From contig OY292277.1 of the NCBI GenBank assembly GCA_958496175.1, positions 46,201,050-46,265,049 on the forward strand: a DNA stretch of 64,000 nt. Reading direction: 5' to 3'. The notes under the pieces were generated by a model, which was given only the letters and a program-made list of their open reading frames with translations, was not told the DNA's origin and searched no databases. The position numbers and the translations under genes are program-made. Shown in pieces: positions 22,681 through 35,389 of the stretch (positions within the stretch are counted from its first letter, which is position 1; the number at the start of each line of letters is the position of its first letter). The DNA is from Sisyra terminalis. Lineage: Eukaryota > Arthropoda > Insecta > Neuroptera > Sisyridae.

Positions 22681-24519
22681 ACCCAGGTTTTTTTTCAAAT
22701 ATTATAATTAATAATTATTCCTTACAGCATATAATATCATGTAATAACATTAATCCTTGTTTCCAGAGTTTGTAAGGATGAAATATTCGATCGAGAAGTT
22801 CCAGCCTTTCGGGGTTGGAATTGGATCGATCGATCGATCGATGAGTTATAAATTTTATTTTTTTGACCCCGTATATGTGACGTCACCAAATGACGTCATT
22901 CCCGAAAAAATGAGGGGGAGGATATCGAATTTTCGATTTTAGTAAAATAGGATTTGGTGTATGGCATAAGGATGATGCGGAAGGCCAAAAAATCATATCC
23001 TTTTTTTTGAATTTTTCATTTTTTTGGGGAAAATTTTTCGGCCAGAATCCAAAAAATCTGAAAAATTGGCCAAAATTGACACTTTTTTGCACTTTTTCCA
23101 ACTTTAACGTCAATTTGAGCGAAAACTAACGATCGTAGGATATCGATAGTAAGCTTATTCGATAGCGCTTGAATTACTCTATCGATGGTGTAAATTGGGT
23201 CCCGGAAAACCTAAAGGAAAAAAAGTTTTTTTTTCAACTCTTCAGAAATTTCATTTCGTCGACCCGATGCCCGTCGATTTTATAAAAAAAATTTCAAATA
23301 TTTTTTAATCGAATTTTCCCATGAAATTCGCACCATAGCTACACAATGCTACGAACGAAAACCCTATATAGTAAAATCTCAACTTTTCGATCCCCTTAAT
23401 CGTTTTTTTCGATATTAAAGATTCAGATGTTGTGACGTAACTTTATTTGAATACATTTATGTTTTGTGGTAAAAAAGGATCAAGGACATTAAAAGTATGC
23501 AATGTGATTTGACATCTTTTCCGATCTTAACATGGAGAACCTATGGTTTAAATTTTTCCGGAAAATTCCATGAAAATCGATCTGGTGAAACATATTTGAC
23601 CTTGAGATTTTCTTGCAATTTTCCGGAAATATTTTCACCAAAGCAGCTCCATGTGACGTTTGGAAAAGTTTTGAATGAAATTGCAACATTTGAAGGTCCT
23701 TGATCCTTTTTCTAACAAAACAAATTTTTATTTAAATAGGATTAGCTCGCACAATAGGTGAAATTTAAAAATCGAAAAAACCATTAACGATATCGAAGAG
23801 TTGAGATTTTTTTATATATATGCTTTGATGGTAACGTAATGCATCTATGGTGAGAAATTCATTAAAAAATTCGACAAAAAAATAATTCATAAATTCGACG
23901 TACATTTAGTCGACGAAATGAAATTTCTGAGAAGTTGAAAAAAAAAGTTTTTTTTCTTAAGGTTTTCCGGGACCAAATTTACACCATCGATAGAGTAATT
24001 CAAGCGCTATCGAATGAGCCTACTATCGTTAACCTACGATCGATAGTTTTCGCTTAAAACGGCGTTAAAGTTGAAAAAAGTGCACCAAATCGCCAATTTT
24101 GGCCTATTTTTGGGATTTTTCAAAAATCCGGCCGAAAATTTTATTGAAAAAAAACGAAAAAAATTGACAGTGGGATATGTTTTTTTGGCCTCCCGTGACG
24201 TAACTAAGCCATTCCCGGTATCCTATTTCATGACAATCGAAAATTCGCTCACTTTTCGAGAATGACGTCATTGGATGGCGACGTATGTGTGACGTCATCA
24301 ATATGAAATTGAGTGACGTCACGAAACCAATGAGCAAAAATAAATTGAAAAATATATTGCATCATCGATCGATCGATCGATCATTTCCAACCCCGAAAGG
24401 TTGGAACTGTTCGATCGAATATTTCGATGAAGCAATGTCTGGAAACAATTATTAATGTTAATTAGTGACATGGTAAGGTGTAAGGAATAGAAATCATTTA
24501 TTATATTTAAGAAAAAACA

Positions 24520-24594
24520 CTTACCCCTTCGGGATTCGAACCAGGGACCTCAGCTCCGGTAGTGGCGGCGACCTTAGCGATGCGGCTATCATAT
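24520..24594 (-). repeat. tRNA-like cassette, right arm, outer end
   Basis: Mirror of 19866-19940. Confidence 0.6.
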
Positions 24595-25186
24595 GATATA
24601 TGTAAATGACGTTAAAACTCATATATAAACTATTCTTATGAGATTTGTAGAAAAATGAAAAAAAATTTCGATCGAACTAATTAGAATTTTCCAACCATAT
24701 TTAAGATGTTTTTCAATATTGGCTTCTGTCGTATTATTCGATAATTAATCGAAACATATTGCACCTAGTTTACATACGTACCGTATTAATTTTTATACCT
24801 ACCTATATTATTATACCTTTTATTATACTTACCTTATTATTAATTTAACTCTTATATGTATTCTAACTGTAAAACAAAACCCCGAAAAATAAACTTCAAG
24901 AGGATGGGTAGAGTATGTCAAATTGAAACAATGTAATCTATTAAAATAAATTTTTTGATGTTTAATATCAATTAAATAATATATACAATATTACAATAAC
25001 AGTTTTATGCATATTTACAATTGTATAAACTATGCAAAAGTATCAATTGTTGTAAACTTATAGAAATTATTAAGTTAATAAAAAGCTTTTGATTTTTCTA
25101 ATATATTGATTATTTATTATTTAAACCACTTTATCACTTCACTTCACTAATTTATTGAAACAAAATTTGCACCACTAATTATTGTA

Positions 25187-25357
25187 TTAAATCCATTCGT
25201 ATTCTTCTCGGTAGATACCAATTGTGGATATGGTGTCCTTGGTGAATTCGATAGATGATTCCCGAATGATCCGCATCCATTCCTCAAACGTCCATTTGGA
25301 AATGATGAACAATTCAAATCCCATGAATAATTCTCTAATGTCTTTGGCCAGCTTCCT
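25187..25357 (-). CDS. Mirror copy of the possible terminal exon
   Basis: Identical in translation to 19103-19273 on the other strand, with the same preceding acceptor-like sequence. Confidence 0.3.
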   Translation of the reverse strand, partial: RKLAKDIRELFMGFELFIISKWTFEEWMRIIRESSIEFTKDTISTIGIYREEYEWI

Positions 25358-26324
25358 CTGTTGTGAAAAATTCAATTAGAACAATATTTACAAGTTTCAA
25401 TAACTCTGACATTTACTATACATTTATCTCTCATGAAAATGATATATTCTTCAGCCCCAACAAAACTGCACTTGTCCTCAATTTACGGGTAAGCTGAAAC
25501 TGTAAAATATAATGATATCTAATAAAACAAAATTCATACATCTACGGTATATTTAAATATACCCTAGAGAATTTATTCCGCAACCAAATTTCAGAGAAGT
25601 CTAAATGGTTGCCTAACTTCAACAAAATGTAAAAAAAGACAAAACACCAAGGAGTGCTGTTCCAAATAAGGGTAAGTTATATCGACATTTTACTGATTCA
25701 GACCGTTTACGTGAAGAGAATAAATTAAAATTAATGTCCTGTGTGCAAAAGGACACACGCAATAGCAGTTCAAAGTTTCAAAAAGGACAATTTTCCATTG
25801 CATAAAAAGGATATAAGGGATGGTTTTTTTCGCTGTAATTGACCACAATACCTCAGATTGAATCGTCCATAATGTCATTGCATAAAAATAATTTGCAAAT
25901 AATTGCTAGATCCTTGGGAAATCGAAATGGGAGTATAAGGAGGTGAAAAAGCTTGCACCAAATTTGCCCTAAAATTGGTCGATTTTCAAAGGGTGACTTG
26001 TCCTTATGAGAGCTATTTTTAGAAAAGGATTATTATACAATGCCCTTTCGTGAAATGTTATGTGAAAAAATTATTGTCCTGTGTGCAAAAGGACATTCAC
26101 AACATCATTTCAAAGTTTCGAAAAGGACAATTTTCTAGTGCATAAAAAGGATGTAAGGGATGGTTTTTTTCGCTGTAACTGAGCACAATACTTTAGATTG
26201 AATCATCCTTAATGTCATTGCATTAAAAACAATTGCATAAGAACAAATTTAAATTTTTGTCCTGTATGCAAAAGGACACACTCAATAGCAGTTCAACAAA
26301 TAAAGAACATAGGTATACCTAGAA

Positions 26325-26620
26325 CATAAACCCTTTCAACAACAACTTCAAATTTTACAAATCATCTTATGACGAAAACCATTAATGCTTAAATTTCGAA
26401 ACAATTTTTAAATCACTACATATTTGTAAGAAAGGATCACATTTGAACACCCTAAAAGAATATTAAATATACAAACCATATAAAAAAGGTCCAAATAACA
26501 TCCTTAACGACAAATTATATAAAACAAACATCCTATAAGAAATTTATTTACTAAACGCGTAGTAATAAAGAAATAGTCATAGGACTTTTATTATCAATCA
26601 TTTATATTAGTGACTTGGAA
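26325..26620 (+). pseudogene. Penelope-like element, C-terminal fragment
   Basis: Translation carries KKGSHLNTLKEY and NNILNDKLYKT, matching the minus-strand fragment at 57265-57500 (KKGSHMNTLEEYEIYKAHK, NNILNDKLYKT). Frames contain several stops. After it come GTAATAAAGAAATAGTCATAGGA and TGACTTGGAAATAAAA, the usual tail of this family. It abuts the outer end of the palindrome. Confidence 0.7.
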
Positions 26621-26639
26621 ATAAAAAAAATATTTATCA

Positions 26640-27755
26640 AAATAAAATGGCCCTATAAGCTAAAGGACAGCCACGATTTAATTTCGAAGTTTCAAAAAGT
26701 AAAATTAATTCAACAGGTTTTCCAATTTGCTACTTCGGTACTCAATATGCTACTTTGGTAAACTCGTATGTAAAGTCAACTTACAGCAGAAAAATTGTTA
26801 TTTTTTAATCGACACTTATTATTTGAAAGAAAATGTTTAAATAATTTACCTCATTTTTGTAATAATTGATAACGGAAATATTTGACGGAAATGTTTAACG
26901 ATTTCATTCAGACTTTTGAAAGTACAATCAAAAGTTTTGAACTGCATTATTGTTATTTTCTTACGTAATAATTTCATAGTGTATTAATAATCTGTACTGT
27001 AATAATTTCTATAGTTTGAGACGAAGCGTTCATTTGAATAATTGAAATTTTATTATCGTTATATATTTTTATATGATAAATTTGCAATTATTTACTTTAT
27101 TTTGGACTACTTTACTATTTTTATTCTGTGTAAACCATAGTGACTATTGCTTTAAAATGAATACAGTTTAATTTTACAGTTAATTTTACAGTTTAATTTT
27201 AGTTTTGCATTAATTTAAAGTAAGTATTTTTATTGTTAAAAGCATAATTTGATTTTGAAATTCTCACATAATTACAATGTTGTTTCTTCAGACTGTTATT
27301 ATTTATAAATGATTTGCATTTTTAATTTTACATTAATTGTTTTATTTATATTTAAAGTCATCATTTCTAGGACATTTGAAATAATTTATTTTGTTAAACA
27401 TTAATTACTATTAAGTTATTAAAAGATTAAACTAACTTAATTATTCTCTTTTACCTTAGCGGATGTATAGGCAAATCAATACACATCCACGTATTATAGT
27501 AATTGTGACGTGACTTCCACATTTGAAAGTTTCTAAATAGGTATACTAAGTATTTCTGTTTTTTTAATAATAAAGATCAGTAAACTATTTATTTTTTACT
27601 CATTTTGTAATAATAAATTGTGCATATTTTTATATTTTTTTGTATTTTTCCCCAATTTCATATAAAAATGACTTTCATTTCAATGATAACACTTACATAA
27701 CCTCTTTTCTATCTGACTTCCAAATGTAATTTTAGCGTTAATCGAATCCAATGAA
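26640..27755. other. 5' flank of CCDC47
   Basis: AT-rich, with no repeats recognised. An acceptor-like CAAATGTAATTTTAG ending at about 27735 lies just before the start codon, so a non-coding first exon is possible further upstream. No promoter element can be named with confidence. Confidence 0.4.
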
Positions 27756-29776
27756 ATGAAGAATTGTTTATTTTTCGTACTATTGGCATTGTTTGTGTCG
27801 TTGGGGGTTACTTCGGTGCAATATGAGGGTCTTTCCGACAATGAATTCGCCGAATTCGAGGATTTCGAAACCGAAGAAGATGACATCGCGAGTATGGAAT
27901 CGGCCGGGATTAATGCTGGTAGTCAGGGTCCAGCATTGACTGTTACTGACGAGGATGTCGAGGAGGATGTTATTGTCGAGGTTTGTGATGTACTGCAATG
28001 GTTATATGTGGATTAATGTGGAAATTTCAGGAAGAAGATAGTGAATTTGACGAAGAGGAGTTCGAGGGTTTTAACGCGGAAAAGGCCAAGATTCCGGAAC
28101 AGGCAACCCAGAAGCCGGAGATCACTATAACCAATGTTCCACTTCCTTTTCGGTCCAATAATTGGAACAATTATTGGTTGGAATTGATCATGATTTCGGG
28201 TCTAGTTGTGTATTTTATTAACTTTTTCGCTGGAAAATCGAAAAACACGAAATTGGCCAATGCCTGGTTGGCGACTCATAAGCAATTGTTGGACGACAAT
28301 TTCAGTCTTGTTGGTAAAGTTTATTTTTTCTATGGAACTATTCAAGTTATTTATAAAACTTGCTTTTTGGAGAAAATTTTTTGCTATTATAAAGACAGTA
28401 GAGCCATAAGGCTAATATAGAACGAAAGATTTAATAAAAAAGAATACTTATCAGTGTCCCATAGAAGTTGATCTTTTATTTTTAATTTACCGCAGATATA
28501 TACCACTAAATAGGAGCCCATGGCTCTATTTGCTTATATTAAATTAATGATCAATTCCCAATTATACTTTTCAAGCCAGTAATCAACTAATCATTCTTAT
28601 TAAGGGTATTTATTTTATACGATTGAACTTAATTTTCTGGTTGGTTGTAGGAGATGATGGAAAATTGGAATCGGAGTCCAGTGGATATATCAAGGAAAGC
28701 GAAAATCATTTCACGTTATGGTGCAGTGGAAGAACATGTTGTGAAGGAATGCTTGTGGCCCTGAAATTTATAAAGGTTCCCATCAAAATTTCCCGTGAAT
28801 TACAACTTAACCATGCTATTTTTTTTAGAGACAAGATTTAGTTGCTTTGATTGCCGGAATGATGCGACCAACTCTCGATCAAATCCACGTGATAGTCAAT
28901 ATGAACAAAGAAGACATGGACAACTTTGTTTTTTGTGTCGCCGATAAAAAAACGGCATCGAATTACGCCAAAGAAATGGCTGATCTCGTAAGTTCAACAA
29001 CTATTGAAGGTAGAAAAAATTTAAAAATTTTATTTGATGATTTTTAGAGTGTCTTCGCCGTCGAACGACGGCCAGGTGATAAACATGGGTTACCTTCTAG
29101 TCATCAAGTTTTAAGTGAAATGAAAGAAGTTTCTTCAGCTATATTAGATACAGTAGTAACATCTATGATCAACAAATATCCCAATCAAGTCAAATATATT
29201 CATTTTTCGGACCAATATTCTGGTGCCAAACAACCTGAGTAAGTTTATTATTCGGTGCTATTTCTGTATTATTTTAAGGGAAAAAATTACCTTCTTATTT
29301 TTATTTTTTAGAGACAATACACAGTTAAAACTCCCTGACAAACAACGCGTTTTACTTTTTGGTTTTAACGTCCCTGTTAAGGGTTTAACTCCCACCGAGG
29401 CCATGGAGGCCATAAAGCCTCAAATGATATTCGTATTTTATTGTATCGAAAAAATCAAGCGCTATCGTTTATCAAAAGAGGTAAATACATCATTTTAAAG
29501 TTGAACTAATATACTAAATGGAGCTTTTTTTCTTAGGGTAAAGCTAAGTCGGATAAAAATCGTTTGCGTTTGGAAGAGGAATTTTTGAGAAGTACTTGGC
29601 AAGCTAGGGCCGAGGCTGCACAGCAACGTCGTGAACAACGAAAACGTGCGGAAAAGGAGAAGGTGATGGCCGATTCTGATCCAGAACGACAACGTCGTTG
29701 GGAAGAAAAGGAACAGAAGCGCCAAGCCAAGCGGAGAGCCCCTCGAATGAAGCAACTTAAAGTTAAAGCTCTCTAA
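27756..29776 (+). CDS. CCDC47: CCDC47 homologue (PAT complex / multipass translocon subunit), 7 exons
   Basis: Exons are 27756-27980, 28031-28313, 28651-28775, 28829-28987, 29048-29238, 29312-29480 and 29537-29776, all GT..AG with matching phases. They give 463 residues, close to the ~480 of animal CCDC47. Visible parts are a signal peptide (about 1-20), an acidic luminal stretch (about 25-90, rich in E and D), one membrane helix (about 124-142, [19 protein letters not shown]), then the conserved cytosolic domain with [33 protein letters not shown] and [22 protein letters not shown]. It ends in a highly charged, mostly basic coiled-coil tail (about 385-463). In animals CCDC47 pairs with Asterix in the ER membrane, shields hydrophilic helices of nascent multipass proteins and recruits the multipass translocon at the ribosome; it was also described as the calcium-binding protein calumin. 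The first ATG gives a clean signal peptide. No breaks are seen. Confidence 0.95.
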
Positions 29777-29850
29777 TTTCGAGCGACCCTCAACAAGTTG
29801 TATTTAAATAAGCGTTACGTTTGTAGGTTTAGCCTTAACAAAATGATTGA

Positions 29851-29856
29851 AATAAA
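29851..29856 (+). promoter_or_regulatory. Candidate polyadenylation signal of CCDC47
   Basis: AATAAA lies 75 bases after the stop codon, followed by AT-rich sequence. Confidence 0.6.
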
Positions 29857-29889
29857 TATAAAGTTTATATAATATAAATTGTTGTTTCA

Positions 29890-30590
29890 ATTAATCTTCA
29901 ATCCCTTTAATGGCGTAGTGGTTTTGATCAATATTCTATACGTCTGTAGTCCTGGGATTGGACCTCACAATCGTTAATTTTTATATCCAGAATTGTGGCT
30001 ACCAGAAACTAGTCATGAAAAATTATTGCAGTTTTTCAGCGACTATTTAAAACAAACAAACCCTGATATTAGTACACATTAGTATTCCCAATTTTGTATA
30101 CCAAGTAACAACTGGTTATCGACTAATTGATTTCGAATAAATCACATTAAATGTAAATATATTATCAAAAGTCACAGTGATGACATTTTTAAAGCAACCT
30201 CCAAAAGGCTAGGTATAAACGAAAAATAATTTTTCATACCTTGACCGATTTTCTAAGAAAACTTATTGATAATAATCGAAAGTACAAACCTTACAAAATA
30301 TGAAAACGTACGGTTGGTTTCTATTTTTTGGTCCTGACTTAAAATTAAACATAGAGTAAGTTAATTGTGTGTCCTCATTTTTGGTAAATTTTTGTGAATA
30401 GCCGTGATTTTTTTGTAATTTTATTGAATAGAAGTATTTTAAAACGTATTACATCAAAATAGCTACTAATTTATTACTTGCTTATGGTAGCAGAGCTTAC
30501 CAGCTTTGCAGTGATAAATAAATATGGAATTATTCAAAAAATTGATATAAAAATGTTTAAAAAATCTATTTTTTTTATAATTTTGGCTCA
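29890..30590. other. Intergenic, nothing recognised
   Basis: AT-rich. A faint tRNA-derived look (GGCGTAGTGGTTTTGATCAA at 29911) is not backed by a B box. Confidence 0.4.
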
Positions 30591-30593
30591 AGT

Positions 30594-30805
30594 GTAGTTT
30601 AGCACACCCACAATCTGGCGATGTTGCATTTTCGGCTTGGTTTTTTATTTAATTCGCGATATTTTTGTTAATTCAATTCTAATATGGTATAATTCTCTCT
30701 TTTGTGGCTAAATTTTCATTATGGACCGATTTAATCGCGAATTAAATTAAAAACAAAGTCGAAAATGTAACATTGCCAGATTGTGGGTGTGCTAAAGTAC
30801 ACATG
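30594..30805. mobile_element. 212-bp MITE with ~70-bp terminal inverted repeats
   Basis: Left end GTAGTTTAGCACACCCACAA, right end TTGTGGGTGTGCTAAAGTAC. Pairing continues inward through TGTTGCATTTTCGGCTT / AAGTCGAAAATGTAACA and AATTCGCGAT / ATCGCGAATT. It has no coding sequence, and its superfamily is unassigned. Confidence 0.8.
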
Positions 30806-31249
30806 GGCCATAATTTTGATGTATTTAAGTGATGTTTTTCTTAGTTTTGGTTGAAACTGATAAAATTTATAATCATTATTTTGAATGAGAATACATAACA
30901 TAAACAGTTCAAGAACAGCGTTAATTTTAATTTTTTATAAACATTTATAGAGAAACAAGTTTTGTGTATGTTTTACTTGCAAATTTTTGGGTAATCTCTT
31001 GATATGTTTATATTCATCAATCAAATTTCTTTTCGAAACAATTGTTTGAAAAGTTTTGCCCTTAAAGAAATTTTGTTGAGAGAAAAATTATGAACATTAG
31101 TATTAAATCGAATTAAGATTTCCAAATTATCGAAAATGATGAATTTTCTTAACTTAAAATGATACATTTATTTTAATTAAAAACATTAATTAATTAAAAA
31201 TTAATTGATAGAAACTTTTTATTATTTTTCATTCTCAACAATTAAGTAA

Positions 31250-31960
31250 TTAGTGCCTCATTGCACATACAATAACCGTCATAATTATCGTTAGGATTAA
31301 GTTAGAAGGAAAATTTTTTCGATGCAATCCTATCCAACACAGTATCTCATTTGTACCTTTGTTGGATTTGAAAAATTTCCCAAGTAAAACTAGTAATTGT
31401 CGGAAAACTCCATTTACTTTCCGGTTGAGGTACAAACGAAAATTTAACCGATATCAACAGCTAGAGACTAGCACTCTGAAGAATCTGAACAAAAAATCAA
31501 TTATATTACACCAGAACAAAATTTATGGCTGTTTTTTAAATTCAAGAATGAAGTAATAAGAGTGTTTTTATATTTATAAAAACCGTTATAACTTTTGTTC
31601 GGATTAAGTTAGAAATAAAAGTAATTCAATAAATTCCTCTATGGACCAACATCGAAATCGTACTTTAATTTAATTTATTTGTAATTCAGTTGAAAAAAAA
31701 TATCTAGGCGTTATAAAATGCAACAATATAAGTGCACTTACCAAATAGTTTATAACTATGTTTTTTTCGGGTAAAGTTGGAATCAAATTTTTTTCAACAC
31801 AATCCCCTACGTACCAACGCCCATTTAGAGCCATTTCTAATTTTAAAAATTAAAATAACTTTTTTTCGGTTGAGGTACAAATTTTTTTTCGGAACAATTA
31901 AGTACAAACAAAAGTCAATCGAAAAATATATGTAAAATTTTTATTTGCTAAAGTCGAATG
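31250..31960. repeat. Two or three tandem units of the ~310-bp repeat
   Basis: Related to 11800-12430: shared AACCGTCATAATTA, AGTAATTGTCGGAAAACTCC, CTTTCCGGTTGAGGTACAAA and CTAGAGACTAGCA. Unit boundaries recur near AAAACCGTTATAAC. Confidence 0.6.
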
Positions 31961-33339
31961 TTAAAATGACAGAGGTTCCCAGTTTCTACTGCTCATTCTA
32001 ATTGAAAATAGAAAATAGAATAACGTAAAGGATGTACCAAATGTGAATTGTGAATTCAATTAGTGAATTTAGTTCAAATTCTTTTCAAACATTTGAGAAT
32101 ATTTGAAAATTCAATGCTATAGCTTTGGAAATTAAAAATTAAGCCCATCTGTTCTATTTAAAGTTTGAATTTACAACGATTACAACAATGCAAAGCTGGC
32201 AAAGATCATGTCTTGAAAAAGCGAGGTTCAGACATTTGCTAAGAGCCTCTAAATTTTATTAGAGATGGCGTAACAAGTTACACTGCTCATTATTTCAAAT
32301 TTAAATTGGAAATAGTTAAGTAAAAACTGTAATGCATTGTATTCTTGGATTATTAACCAATGTTAAATTAAAATTATGCTAAATTGTAAATTTGATATTT
32401 TGTTTTTAGGGTCACACCGGAAATTAAAGAGTCAAATAAAGCATCCGATTATAAAATCGTTTAAAACTTGGTATTTGAGAAAGAATATATATTTACTTAC
32501 ACGTATGGTCTAGGAAATTATTAGGCTTAAAGAAATAAGAAAATAGGATGATCATTATGCATCAAAGTTTGAATTAAATAAACCCTTATATCCTCAAAAG
32601 TTTACAGTGGTTTAATTATTGGTTGCACAGTAAAACAGAAATTTTGTGTAGTGGAAGTTTAGTAGTTAGTTCAAGTTTTACTGGAAAGAGTTTGGAACTA
32701 TCGATGAAATATCGTAAATGTTATAATTGATTGATTTATTTGTGAAAGTGCCTTAATTTCTGTAGTAATTGCTTCCATTTTTGGTAATCCAATAGTTTTT
32801 TGTTACTCCGACTAAGAAAGTTGATTCTTTATGAGTAGGAAAAAAAGAAAATGATATAGAATCTCTTGGAACTCTGATAATTTTATGAATAAAAACTGTA
32901 TATAATTAACTCATCTTTCAAATACCAAAGCTCAGGCGGATTTATAATTGAATCCCTAACATCCAACCGATTTTTTTAAGTCATGCAAGTGAAGTTGAGA
33001 GAATAAAATAAGTGTTTAATAAGAATATTAAGAATTTAATAAGATTATTTAATAAAATAAAAATAAAATATTTAATAAGAATATTAATGATATAGTTAAT
33101 TTAAAATTTTTTATTAAAACCGTTTTGAAATTGAGGTCCCTCCAAAAGTTAAAGAAAATTAATAATTTTGGCAAAGTGGGGAAGAAAATGTTTTTCTTAA
33201 AATATCTAGAGTAGAAACATTTTTTGCTGTAAAATTTTAAATTATGCTATCTTTTTCTGGAAATTTAAAATGTTACACAAATTGTTCAATTGCAATTTGA
33301 TAAAAGCTTTTAATTTTTCCGGATTTAAATTTAAGTTTT
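31961..33339. other. AT-rich stretch, nothing recognised
   Basis: No exon or bounded repeat is supported. There is a TTTAATAAGAATATTA low-complexity patch near 33015-33085. Confidence 0.4.
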
Positions 33340-33771
33340 TCCCAATGCCATGACGACAAGATTGGTTGCGGAGCTTGTCGGTAGGGAGAGTTGCTCACAT
33401 GCGTTTCCATAGCAGCGACTTCGGCCCAATCAGTTGATGTCGGCGTTTATTCGCAAGCGGACGTGTAGCGGAAAATCGTGGAAAACTCTCTGAAGTGTGC
33501 GTTAAATTTCAACGACAACTTTCCATCCACGCTAAACATTTCCAAGTTTTCAACCACTCATCTTTCACCGGCACAACAATACAACTTGAGATTTGAATTT
33601 GTCGTGTATTTTTCCGTTTTTTTTTTCGTTTTTTTTTCGTTTTTTTTTCGTTTTTTTTTTATTTTTTTTTATTTTCCCGGAGAAAAACAGTGGGAAAAAT
33701 GTTAGTTTTGAAATTATGTTGCCTGACCGGCCCGTTTTTTCGAATAAAATGCCGCTTTTCGCTGTTGTAAG
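33340..33771 (+). other. Candidate promoter and first exon of an unidentified gene
   Basis: Composition turns markedly GC-richer at 33340-33560 than on either side, with motifs such as CAGCGACTTCGGCCCAATCAG. This is followed by a TTTTTTTTCG repeat and then the strong splice donor AAG|GTAAGT at 33771/33772. An ATG at 33716 opens a frame (starting MLPDRPVFSNKMPLF) that runs into the donor, leaving two bases over. No matching next exon was recognised downstream, so it could also be a purely untranslated exon of a gene with a very long intron. Confidence 0.4.
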
Positions 33772-35389
33772 GTAAGTGGCTTGCCACTGTTAATTTGCCA
33801 ATGAATTTTCCAGGCTTTTCTTATAACTTAATTCGAATTTAAATTCTATTTATAACGGGCACATGTTTTTTTTTCGACTTATAAATAATTCGTCTTGAAC
33901 TCAAGAAGAAACGATGATGCATGTTTTGATTACGCTGCTTGGGAATAAAAAAATATAAAAAAAATAAAAAATTGGTGAAATAATTTTGTTAATTTTATTT
34001 CAAAGTCTTAAAACGTGTGGGGATTTATATTCAAGAATGTGATGTTGAAGCGCAAATGTCACATTTGTGTATGTGTAATTTTGTTAAGCCTTATCTAAAT
34101 AATAATAGGAGCGGATCTAATTGTAGTATGCGTATATTTATTTAAGGAATTCGTAGATAAATCAGAGAGCTTGGAAATGTTTAAACTCGCATGATAAATA
34201 TCTTAGAGAAAAAAAAGAAGGAAAATAAAACTTATCTTCGGTATTCCAGCTCTTCATTTTCAAGAAATTTCAACAGCAAGAGCTGTATGCGATAAAAAAG
34301 GATGCTAAGATTTCCCAGTTTGCCTCTAAAAGTTTCCGTCTTTCCCTGAAAAAAATATCGAAATAAATAAACAAAAATTAATGGTAAAAAGGTTGTTGAT
34401 ATAATTTTGTATTCAATTTTGAGGGTAATCAGTAAAAAAAATGTAAAAGTGTTTATAAAAATTAACATGCTCCTTAATTCTATTGTTGCTTTTTTGTATG
34501 TAAATTGTAGAACCTCCACTTTTCTAAAATTTTTAATTGGGAACTGACCATTTTGGTTACGATACCTGGTGGTTAAAAAAAGTACTAGTTTTGGTGTGCA
34601 CTTTAATCTACGACTATATGGAAATGGAAGCTATTAAACCATCTTCTAGTATTAAAAAACAAATAAGAAGAAAATTCAAGTTATTTAAGATCTTTTTGTT
34701 TTATATTTTTTTAAATAAGAAGAAAATTCAGGTTATTAAAAGCTGAGATCTGAATTTTATCATCTATAAAAGACAAATTAATTTGCTTTGAATACTTTTG
34801 GAAGTAATCGCAAGAAAATGTAGAAATAAGTTTTCTTGCTATACCCACGTCTGATAACAATTTTGTTTAAGTAAACAGTAAAAAAAAAATTTTTACTTCC
34901 GAAACTGATCCTTGAATTTCGTTAAGATTCTACTGTATGTAAACAAAACGTTGTATAACTAACAACATAACTGCTTGTATATTAATTATTTTACCACATT
35001 TAATTAAGTAAATGTTCGAGTAAACATTTCAAAATCTTTTTATACGATAATAACATTATTCTGTGCTGGATTTGATCTAATCCAGCCGAGAATTTCTTTT
35101 AAAGGAAATAAATTAAAATAACAACCCGAAGTTAATGTAAACTAATGGGCAATTTTTCGGTTGCACACTATACGTAGCCATGTTTTTTAAGCCTCGCCAA
35201 CTTGTTAGTTTCCAATAAGGCTTTTCCAAATCAAAACTATAATTTATAGTCATTATACAATTCATTATACAGAATTGAATTAATTGAAAATTAATAACTA
35301 ATAACTAATTTTGTTCCAACTCTCCCAACCCTTTTTTTAAATCCAATTTTAATTTAAATCAATTCAAATTGGTAGATATGCTCAAGGTT
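33772..35389. other. Possible intron or intergenic DNA
   Basis: No further exon is seen. A diverged fragment of the 4730-4890 Penelope tail unit lies at about 34660-34775 (landmarks AAGAAAATTCAGGTTATTAA and CTGAATTTTATCATCT). Confidence 0.4.

Larger units (their letters stand above)
22523..24674. mobile_element. Mirror copy of the 2.15-kb self-complementary element
   Basis: Reverse complement of 19786-21937 with no difference noticed by eye. Its centre is near 23594. Confidence 0.75.
22268..26227. repeat. Right arm of the ~8-kb palindrome
   Basis: Mirror of 18235-22192. Beyond 26227 it still resembles the left array, but at 17418-17560, because the left side has two extra 340-bp units plus an inserted Penelope tail. 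Confidence 0.92.

Noticed and set aside
29495..29755. Minus-strand frames opposite the CCDC47 tail
   Set aside because: Created by the Arg/Lys/Glu-rich codons of the last CCDC47 exon; no independent support.
29900..29990. tRNA or SINE head after CCDC47
   Set aside because: An A-box-like GGCGTAGTGG is present but no B box follows.
33593..33705. Phe-rich frames around 33600-33680
   Set aside because: They are translations of a TTTTTTTTCG simple repeat, not a protein.
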